Below, in pieces: positions 7,117-13,362 of a stretch of DNA of 19,824 bases. The translations under genes were made by a program, and so were the position numbers. Position 1 is the first letter of the stretch. Each line of letters begins with the position of its first letter. Below the pieces are notes generated by a model, which had not been told where the DNA came from, made no database searches, and saw only the letters and a program-made list of their open reading frames with translations. Source of the DNA: Gammaproteobacteria bacterium UBA2955 (GTDB lineage: Bacteria > Pseudomonadota > Gammaproteobacteria > Pseudomonadales > Azotimanducaceae); NCBI GenBank assembly GCA_002348825.1, contig DEBN01000043.1, positions 1 through 19,824 of the forward strand, in the 5' to 3' direction.

Positions 7117-7118
7117 TA

Positions 7119-7508
7119 ATGATCATCGGATTTCTGGATCGATTTTCGATAGGCCTTTCAACGTTGTGTTTGTTGCACTGTCTAGCGATCCCACTAATAG
7201 TCAGTGTCACGCCGGTGGTCGCAACCTTCGCGTTTGCAGACGAGAGCTTTCACATCGCCCTGGTCGCTTTGGTTGCGCCAACCAGTTTGCTCGCGCTGAC
7301 CCTTGGATGTCGCAAACATCGAAGTTGGCGTATCCCCGCGCTTGGATTAATGGGCGTCGCGCTGCTTTTGACCGCTGCCGCGGGTGACGTGTTTCTGTTT
7401 GGCGAAACAGCCGAGACGGTCTTGACCGTAATAGGTGCTCTGGTCGTTGCGTCAGCTCACCTATTAAACTATCGCGCCTGTCGGGCGTGTGAGTGCGAGC
7501 ACGGTTAA
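7119..7508 (+). CDS. MerC-domain inner-membrane protein
   Basis: This 129-residue membrane protein has four predicted helices, at about 10-33, 43-63, 68-90 and 95-115. The N-terminal motif C17-x2-H20-C21 and the C-terminal C121, C124, C126 and H128 are candidate metal ligands. This matches the MerC family (mercury-resistance membrane proteins), but members of the family are also common beside zur without any other mer gene. No merA, merR, merP or merT is in this window, so mercury resistance is unlikely; zinc or another soft metal is the better guess. The ATG at 7119 is 2 nt after the zur stop with TAGGAG at 7106-7111, so it is surely co-transcribed with zur. An upstream in-frame start at 7074 inside zur would add residues with no sense for a membrane N-terminus. 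Confidence 0.85.
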   Translation: MIIGFLDRFSIGLSTLCLLHCLAIPLIVSVTPVVATFAFADESFHIALVALVAPTSLLALTLGCRKHRSWRIPALGLMGVALLLTAAAGDVFLFGETAETVLTVIGALVVASAHLLNYRACRACECEHG

Positions 7509-7511
7509 AAC

Positions 7512-7543
7512 ACTGAGCGCATCCATGCCGAGACCGCCTCAGT
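7512..7543 (-). terminator. inverted repeat in convergent gap, possible terminator
   Basis: ACTGAG (7512-7517) and CTCAGT (7538-7543) form a 6-bp stem with about 20 nt between. Read leftward the stem is followed by GTTTT, so it could end the dioxygenase transcript whose TGA lies in the right arm. Read rightward there is no T-run. The gap between the two convergent genes is only 30 bp. Confidence 0.35.
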
Positions 7544-8378
7544 AACCCTGCGGTGCTTCCGAACTGCTTACGGTGACGCGCCGAGCATAGCGGGGGTGTG
7601 GATAATAATCCCAAACTGCGTGATGTTGCGCGCAGCGGTTGTCCCACATCACCAGCGTCTGCGGTGACCAACGTACTCGACACTGCCAGCGCGGGTTGCC
7701 TTCTATGTGAGCGCACAACATTTTTAAGGTCGCATCACTCTCGGCCTTATTGAGACCTAAAATCTTGCTGGTAAAGCTGCCATTAACAAACAGTATCGGC
7801 TTACCGGTTTCTGGATGCCGAATCACAACGGGATGAACAGCGCGCGGGTAGCTTTGATCCGGCGTTAGTCTAACGTTATAAGCGGCGAGATCCTTTCGGC
7901 CGTCGTGTTCAGCTCGAAGTCCGAGCAACCATTGCCTTATCGGCACCGACAGCGCTGCATAAGCTTCACACATGTCTGCAAACATTGTGTCACCACCCCC
8001 ATCCGGCGGCGGCTGCTCCACATACAGCAGCGACGCCATGGGCGGAATCGGGTCGCAAGACACGTCCGAATGCCATGCTTCACCGTTACTGTACTTAGAG
8101 TCCGCGCGGGTATTGATGATGAACAATTCAGGATCGCCCTCCGCACCCAGATGGCTAAAGCGCGGATGAATATGCAATGCGCCAAAGTGCCGAGCGAAAG
8201 CCTTGTGCTGTTCAGCATCCAGACTCTGGTCACGAAATACCAGCACCTTGTACTCGGAAAACGCGTCTTTAATGGCCTTTATCTGCGGCCCATTAGCCCC
8301 AGCAAGCTCAACCCCCGTGACTTCCGCACCTAGGATCGGCGTCAGCCGGGTTACCGTGATTGGGTGGGTCAAACTCAC
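7539..8378 (-). CDS. TauD/TfdA-family Fe(II)/2-oxoglutarate dioxygenase
   Basis: This 279-residue protein has the length and motifs of the TauD/TfdA family. H103-x-D105 (WHSDVS) and H252 (in NRCAQHHAVWDY) form the iron triad, and R266 near the C-terminus would hold the 2-oxoglutarate carboxylate. The family oxidises sulfonates, aryloxyacetates, carnitine precursors and many other small acids; the substrate here cannot be assigned, and no sulfonate or taurine transporter is nearby. The start is a GTG at 8378, the first possible start after an in-frame TAG, with GGAGG about 11 nt upstream. It lies 118 bp after the GMC oxidoreductase on the same strand, so it is either the last gene of that operon or has its own promoter. 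A small hairpin (ATCGG, 4-nt loop, CCGAT, 8440-8453) sits in that gap. Confidence 0.9.
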   Translation of the reverse strand: MSLTHPITVTRLTPILGAEVTGVELAGANGPQIKAIKDAFSEYKVLVFRDQSLDAEQHKAFARHFGALHIHPRFSHLGAEGDPELFIINTRADSKYSNGEAWHSDVSCDPIPPMASLLYVEQPPPDGGGDTMFADMCEAYAALSVPIRQWLLGLRAEHDGRKDLAAYNVRLTPDQSYPRAVHPVVIRHPETGKPILFVNGSFTSKILGLNKAESDATLKMLCAHIEGNPRWQCRVRWSPQTLVMWDNRCAQHHAVWDYYPHPRYARRVTVSSSEAPQGY

Positions 8379-8496
8379 TTCGCTCTAATCCTCCGCTGCG
8401 CGGACCACACGCTACAATTTACTCCTCAACAGGGCCACTATCGGTTGCCCGATCTACATCTCTGTCGAAACAAGGTCAGCACAGTCGCCGCAAGCA

Positions 8497-10092
8497 TTAT
8501 GCCTTGATTGCGTCGGCCAACTTCTCGGCCACCATTATCACCGGCGCATTAAGATTGCCGTTTGTGATATGCGGAAATATCGACGTGTCAATCACCCGCA
8601 AGCCATCGACCCCATTTACCCGACCCAGCGGATCAACGACCGCTTCGGCATCGCTACCCATACGACAGGTTCCGCAGGGATGGTACGCGCTCTCTGCATG
8701 ATTACGGATAAATTCATCTAACTCGGCGTCGGTTTGTACACTGGCACCGGGACTGATCTCCATACCGGAAACCCCAGCCAGCGCCGGCTGCGCAAAAATA
8801 CTTCGTGCCGCTCTAATCGCCTGGCGGAAAACGCGCCAGTCTTCGGCTTCGCTTAGGTAGTTAAAAGCGATACGCGGGGCTTGCAGGGGATCCGCGCTGC
8901 ACAGCGTCACTGCGCCTCGGCTCAGCGGCAACATCGGCCCAACATGCGCCTGAAAACCGTGTTGCTGCACCTGACTGCTGCCGTCATAAGACATTGCCGC
9001 AGGTAAAAAATGGAACTGGATGTCTGGATAAGGTTGGTCCTCGCTGCTGCGAATAAACCCACCTGCTTCAAAATGATTGGTAGCACCAAGTCCGCTCTGG
9101 TTATACAACCACCGTGCTCCTATTTTCGCCCGACCCCAAAGGCTCAGGTCTTTATACAAGGACAACGGTTCGGTACACGCCTGTTGCACGTAGACCTCCA
9201 AGTGGTCCATCAGATTTTTTCCCACGTTCGGTGAATCTACTACGGGATCTATGCCGTAGCGCCGCAATTGCTCTGCGTCGCCAATACCTGACAGCATCAG
9301 CAGCTGTGGCGAGTTAATCGCACCCGCCGACAGAATCACTTCCTGCGTTGCTTCGACACGCAGCTTTTTTCGGCCGGACTTAACCTCGATCGCACAAGCC
9401 CGGCCGTCTCTGATCGCGACGTTGGTCACCAGGCTGTTCTTTAGGATCCGCAAATTAGGTCGCGACGCCGATAAATACGCCCGAGAACTGGATTGTCGAA
9501 CCCCATCAGCCACGGTCATGGGTAAGGGCCCAAAGCCCTCTTGATCCCCATCGTTAAGATCCGCTCGATAGGGATAGCCCGCTTGCTGAGCCGCCTCGAT
9601 AAAATGGGCATAAAGCGGATTCGTCATAACGCCGTCCGTCGTAGTGAGCGGTCCGTCAAAACCTCTGGCAACCTCAGAGCGCGACCCCGAGCGTGAGCCT
9701 TGAGCCTTCTTGAAGTAAGGCAGCACGTCCTCGTAGCCCCATCCCTGGGCGCCGAGCCCAGCCCAGCGTTCAAAATCCCCCGCATTGCCACGCGCATAGA
9801 CCATGCCGTTGATCGACGACGATCCGCCCAGACCGCGCCCGCGCGGACAATCCAGCTGTCGGTTGTGCATGTGCGGTTCCGGCTCACTGCGATAACGCCA
9901 ATTCAGCGACTTTCTTTGCATAGGCAGATAAAAAGCCGAAGGCATTTTTACGATCAAGCGCTGATCCGTACCACCAGCCTCGATCAATATCACCGAACAG
10001 TTTTCGTCCTCGGACAAACGACCGGCAAGAACACAACCGGCAGAACCCGCACCAACAACAACATAATCTGCAGCCAACGTCTTAGACTTCAC
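8497..10092 (-). CDS. GMC-family FAD-dependent alcohol oxidoreductase
   Basis: This 531-residue protein is full length for glucose-methanol-choline oxidoreductases related to choline dehydrogenase and AlkJ-type alcohol dehydrogenases. The FAD-binding G14-x-G16-x2-G19 motif is in VVVGAGSAG. The family signatures are GRGLGGSSSINGMVYARG at about 84-101 and GAINSPQLLMLSGIG near residue 260-275. The catalytic pair H471 (YHPCGTCRMG) and N515 (GNLNAPVIM) is present. It probably oxidises an alcohol to an aldehyde and passes electrons to the respiratory chain. It has no signal peptide. The GTG start at 10092 is preceded by GAGGAG with about 9 nt spacing. There is no betaine aldehyde dehydrogenase or choline transporter next to it, so betA is not assigned. 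It is 29 bp after the PhyH gene, probably in the same operon. Confidence 0.92.
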   Translation of the reverse strand: MKSKTLAADYVVVGAGSAGCVLAGRLSEDENCSVILIEAGGTDQRLIVKMPSAFYLPMQRKSLNWRYRSEPEPHMHNRQLDCPRGRGLGGSSSINGMVYARGNAGDFERWAGLGAQGWGYEDVLPYFKKAQGSRSGSRSEVARGFDGPLTTTDGVMTNPLYAHFIEAAQQAGYPYRADLNDGDQEGFGPLPMTVADGVRQSSSRAYLSASRPNLRILKNSLVTNVAIRDGRACAIEVKSGRKKLRVEATQEVILSAGAINSPQLLMLSGIGDAEQLRRYGIDPVVDSPNVGKNLMDHLEVYVQQACTEPLSLYKDLSLWGRAKIGARWLYNQSGLGATNHFEAGGFIRSSEDQPYPDIQFHFLPAAMSYDGSSQVQQHGFQAHVGPMLPLSRGAVTLCSADPLQAPRIAFNYLSEAEDWRVFRQAIRAARSIFAQPALAGVSGMEISPGASVQTDAELDEFIRNHAESAYHPCGTCRMGSDAEAVVDPLGRVNGVDGLRVIDTSIFPHITNGNLNAPVIMVAEKLADAIKA

Positions 10093-10121
10093 CGCATCTC
10101 GCTCCTCGCTGTTTATTAGAA

Positions 10122-11159
10122 TTACTTTAAGGCCGCCCTGTAGGGCGACATATCAATACCAAAGGCCCGATATCGTGCCTCTACCGCAGCCAGCGTGTGC
10201 GGCGTCCAGTAGGCGTGTCCAGGCAACGGAAAGCCCAGCACGCCGCGTTGTTCAACCGATGATTCGGCAACTAATTTTTCCATTAACTTGTCGCCTCGGT
10301 ACATAGACCAACACCAACCTGGGTGTAATACGTTTAACCAATCATGGCCAATCTTGCTAAAGGTCAGATTCTGCACCAAGCGCAACGCACCCGACTTTAC
10401 GGGTCTGCCTCGATGCCATGTGTCGTGGCGGTAAAACAGCACCGAACCAAACCGATATCTGGCCACCAATTCTCGCGCATACAAATGTTGTTGGCGAAAC
10501 TGCGCCGCTTCAGGTCTGTGTTCAGCCATGTAGGCTTCGGCTTTACTCCGATCATTGACATAGTCCAGACCGGCCACTCCTGGGGTTTGGGTGATCGGCC
10601 AGGGATACGCTGGATCGTCAGGGCCTTCCCTCGGAACCACCGCTGTCGCCCCCTCGCACTCGTCGTAGTCATTCAGATAGATGATGATCTCCACCGCTTC
10701 GGGACTGTCCCATTCGGGTGGATGCACCAATGAATGATTCGGGTAATCGCAATGAATACGCTGATCGGTATTATCCAGAGCGTCATCCGAGTCCCCATGC
10801 CCATACTTAGGCCAGAGATCAGATTGAGTCAGTCGCAATTCTTTAATCGTCACACCTAATAAGTCAGCGACCGCCTGAAGCAGCGATGGATGAAGAGTGA
10901 TTGCGTTGCATGCCGACGATTCTGCCGGAAATACAAATTTCTGACCGCTGCCAAAATTATGAAAGTGGGCCGCCGCATCGGTGCCGGGAGCGGGATAAAA
11001 ACCTAACGCATCTTGCTTCAACGTTTGCAGCAGCGCGACGGGCAAAAGATTGTGCACCAGCGCAAAGCCCCTGTCGCGCCAACTGTTTATTTGTGCATCA
11101 CCCAAGCGACCATCGAGTAGCGCCTCTGAATCGGCAAAATTTATAGCGGGCTCTCCCAT
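10122..11159 (-). CDS. PhyH-family (phytanoyl-CoA dioxygenase-like) Fe(II)/2-oxoglutarate oxygenase
   Basis: This 345-residue protein shows the PhyH facial triad H136-x-D138 (IHCDYPNHS) and distal H249 (RHDTWHRGRPV; H245 is next to it), within a double-stranded beta-helix region at about 85-265. The C-terminal 80 residues, ending in MSPYRAAL, extend beyond the core fold. Substrate unknown: the family includes hydroxylases of acyl-CoA, ectoine and many secondary metabolites. The start is decided by the ribosome site: GGAGGAGAGG (plus-strand 11160-11169) directly precedes ATG 11159, so a longer version from TTG 11177 or ATG 11174 is less likely because the purine-rich site would fall inside its coding sequence. 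The 5' leader contains a long hairpin at 11184-11243. It does not carry the ectoine hydroxylase signature. Confidence 0.87.
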   Translation of the reverse strand: MGEPAINFADSEALLDGRLGDAQINSWRDRGFALVHNLLPVALLQTLKQDALGFYPAPGTDAAAHFHNFGSGQKFVFPAESSACNAITLHPSLLQAVADLLGVTIKELRLTQSDLWPKYGHGDSDDALDNTDQRIHCDYPNHSLVHPPEWDSPEAVEIIIYLNDYDECEGATAVVPREGPDDPAYPWPITQTPGVAGLDYVNDRSKAEAYMAEHRPEAAQFRQQHLYARELVARYRFGSVLFYRHDTWHRGRPVKSGALRLVQNLTFSKIGHDWLNVLHPGWCWSMYRGDKLMEKLVAESSVEQRGVLGFPLPGHAYWTPHTLAAVEARYRAFGIDMSPYRAALK

Positions 11160-11183
11160 CCTCTCCTCCAGCATCAAAGCGTT

Positions 11184-11243
11184 CTCAGCTTTAGCGACGA
11201 TACTGCAAGCAAAGTATCCGTATGCGTCGCCCTAAAAGCTGAG
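11184..11243 (-). promoter_or_regulatory. long imperfect hairpin in the leader of the PhyH gene
   Basis: CTCAGCTTT (11184-11192) pairs perfectly with AAAGCTGAG (11235-11243). After small bulges, the pairing continues through AG/CT and CGAC/GTCG, and an inner stem GATACT (11199-11204) / AGTATC (11213-11218) closes an 8-nt loop. The whole structure spans 60 nt and ends about 15 nt upstream of the ribosome binding site of the PhyH gene. There is no U-run after it on the minus strand, so it is not a classic terminator. It may be a structured leader, an RNA-processing site or an mRNA stabiliser. Confidence 0.6.
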
Positions 11244-11332
11244 CAAAGGTTGCCAAACCGTGGGGAACTGTACGAAACCATGTACTGTCTTGGCTTAACT
11301 GTATTAGCGGCACGCACGGGTTGCGCCACTAA

Positions 11333-12091
11333 CTATTTGTCATAAAACGGCACATCCGCGCTTTTGTAATAGATGTTCATCAGCGAGAAACGCTCACCCA
11401 AGCCCTCCGGAACCGATTCGCGTCCATGCCAACTCTTCTGCCCAACAATAAACGCGTACCCCGAATTCGGTAAAAATGGAAACGTCTTTACTTGATCAAA
11501 CTCCCGACGCTGCGTACTGCTGATTTTATTTAGCTCGCGAATCAATCTACCCTTCAACGATCTTTTGTACAGTGTTGTACCAAAATCGCGCTGCTGTTCG
11601 TCCGCTGGCAGATACATTTGAGTAGTCACGATCTTGGTGTTTATGTCTTTGTGCGGCTGAATACGATAACCGGACGCGTCACGAAACAGTCCAGATTTTG
11701 GATACGCCTCGACATCTTTCGGAATATTCGCGGTGGTTCTCTTCGCGAGATCCGGTGCTAACAATTCGAAATATTTTTCGCCAACACGACGATCATCAAG
11801 TACCGATCGCAAAAGTTGCAAAAACTCCTGTTGGTCGTCGGGCAACGGCTCTAAGAATGTTTCATTGAATGGCAGCACTTCGCGCGTACTGGTGCCGTCA
11901 CTACGCATCGCGTCACGGTGATTTAGAGATTTGTACCCATGAATGTGCGGCAGCATAGTGACTAGATGCGTATAGACATCTGCAGGCAACAGATGCGTCG
12001 CGAAGAGATGTGAAAACGGCGCATGTTCGACTTCGGCGTTATCCAACGCCCCAACAAAGTGTTCAACCAACTCGTCTTTTTGCCAGTTCAT
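11333..12091 (-). CDS. prolyl-hydroxylase-like 2-oxoglutarate/Fe(II) oxygenase
   Basis: This protein is 252 residues from the ATG at 12091. It contains H147-x-D149 (in IQPHKDINTK) and distal H222 (SWHGRE), with R224 or R234 as the likely 2-oxoglutarate contact. The strand pattern YLPADEQQRDFGTTLY and FPFLPNSGYAFIVG fits the prolyl-4-hydroxylase-type fold. The N-terminal half (about 1-120) is helical and less typical. The substrate is unknown; related bacterial proteins modify small molecules or proteins. The ATG at 12091 is chosen because GAGGAG lies 5 nt upstream; a GTG two codons earlier would overlap that site. The start follows the lysC stop by about 28 nt, so it is probably transcribed with the alaS-lysC run. 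No csrA is found here. Confidence 0.8.
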   Translation of the reverse strand: MNWQKDELVEHFVGALDNAEVEHAPFSHLFATHLLPADVYTHLVTMLPHIHGYKSLNHRDAMRSDGTSTREVLPFNETFLEPLPDDQQEFLQLLRSVLDDRRVGEKYFELLAPDLAKRTTANIPKDVEAYPKSGLFRDASGYRIQPHKDINTKIVTTQMYLPADEQQRDFGTTLYKRSLKGRLIRELNKISSTQRREFDQVKTFPFLPNSGYAFIVGQKSWHGRESVPEGLGERFSLMNIYYKSADVPFYDK

Positions 12092-12119
12092 TGCCACTCC
12101 TCGTAAGGATTATTAAATA

Positions 12120-13361
12120 TTAATCGCGAAGCGTACCGCCCGTTTGCTCATGCAGTTCAAACTCGGTATGCAAAGCTCGAACTGCCAGCTCCATGTAACG
12201 CTCCGCGACAACAACTGAAATTTTAATTTCAGACGTGGAAATCATCTGGATATTTATATTTTCTTCAGCCAGCGCGTCAAACATACGTGTTGCAACACCG
12301 GCATGAGATCGCATACCAACGCCAACGATCGAAACTTTGGCTATAGCGTCGTCACCGCTGATCTCTCTGGCGTTGATCTCTGTGGCTACGCTTTCGAGCA
12401 CCGCCAAGGCTTCGGCAAAATCTTGGCGCTTAACCGTGAAGGTAAAATCCGTTAGTCCGTCTGCACCCGTATTCTGCAGAATCATATCGACTTCTATGTT
12501 TTTGCGTCCGATCGGTCCAAGTATCTTTGACGCAATACCCGGCACGTCCGGCACACCGGCAACTGTAATTTTAGCTTCGTCTAAAGCATGCGCGATGCCG
12601 GATACGATCGCTTGTTCCATGTTTTCGGTCTCCATAGTGATCAGCGTGCCCGGCCCCTCATGAAAGGTCGAGAGGACTCTAAGCGGCACAGTATAGCGAC
12701 CGGCGAACTCTACCGATCGTGGATGTAATACTTTTGAACCGAGGCTTGCCAGCTCAAGCATTTCCTCGAAGGTTATCTGCCCAAGACGTCGTGCATTACT
12801 GATAATGCGCGGATCCGCCGTATATACCCCGTCCACATCGGTACAAATTTCACATTCATCGGCGTGTAACGCTGCAGCCAGCGCCACCGCCGAGGTGTCC
12901 GAACCGCCGCGGCCTAAGGTTGTTATATCTCCATCGGCGTTAACACCCTGAAAACCAGCGACTACAGCCACGTATCCCTGCTCGAGATCTCGCGCCAGTT
13001 TGTTTGTGTCTATGTGCTCAATCCGCGCCTTACCGTGCGCAAAGTCGGTACGAACAGCAATTTGATCGGCGAGAAAAGAACGCGCGGCGATACCAATTTG
13101 CGCCAACGCCATACTTAGCAGGGCTATTGTGACCTGCTCTCCGGACGCAAGCAGCACATCAAGCTCGCGAGCGTCGGGTTTTTCGCCCCCAGCGGCTTGC
13201 CCCAACGACATCAGACGGTTGGTTTCGCCAGACATAGCAGACACAACAACCACAACGTCATGGCCCGCTCGTTTATACCCCGCGACACGCTGCGCCACCC
13301 CTTGTATACGCTCTACGTCGCCGACACTGGTACCGCCGTACTTTTGAACAATCAGCGCCAT
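12120..13361 (-). CDS. lysC: aspartate kinase
   Basis: This 413-residue protein is the length of monofunctional aspartokinases with two ACT domains in one chain, as in Pseudomonas. It phosphorylates aspartate in the first step toward lysine, threonine, methionine and diaminopimelate. Visible features are the N-terminal KYGGTS (7-12) nucleotide and aspartate motif, GRGGSDTSA (about 150-158), TDVDGVYTADPR (about 174-185), and two ACT repeats after about 260 that should give lysine/threonine feedback control. It starts 1 nt after the alaS stop, so the two are translationally coupled. No dedicated leader or lysine riboswitch is possible at that spacing, so expression follows alaS. Confidence 0.96.
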   Translation of the reverse strand: MALIVQKYGGTSVGDVERIQGVAQRVAGYKRAGHDVVVVVSAMSGETNRLMSLGQAAGGEKPDARELDVLLASGEQVTIALLSMALAQIGIAARSFLADQIAVRTDFAHGKARIEHIDTNKLARDLEQGYVAVVAGFQGVNADGDITTLGRGGSDTSAVALAAALHADECEICTDVDGVYTADPRIISNARRLGQITFEEMLELASLGSKVLHPRSVEFAGRYTVPLRVLSTFHEGPGTLITMETENMEQAIVSGIAHALDEAKITVAGVPDVPGIASKILGPIGRKNIEVDMILQNTGADGLTDFTFTVKRQDFAEALAVLESVATEINAREISGDDAIAKVSIVGVGMRSHAGVATRMFDALAEENINIQMISTSEIKISVVVAERYMELAVRALHTEFELHEQTGGTLRD

Positions 13362-13362
13362 A

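Noticed and set aside
7119..7508. Mercury resistance (mer) locus
   Set aside because: Only a MerC-type protein is present; merR, merT, merP and merA are absent and the neighbour is zur.
8417..8431. Third Zur-like site before the TauD-type gene (minus strand TGTTG-N5-TAAAT)
   Set aside because: Three arm mismatches and a G-rich centre make it a poor match; nothing else links this gene to zinc.
8497..10092. Choline dehydrogenase betA
   Set aside because: The family is right but no betB, betI or choline transporter is adjacent, and GMC proteins of this kind act on many alcohols, so a specific name is not supported.
10122..11159. Ectoine hydroxylase (EctD), suggested by a PhyH protein near an aspartate kinase gene
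   Set aside because: The EctD-type signature around the H-x-D is absent, no ectABC genes are present, and the lysC is the housekeeping copy linked to alaS.
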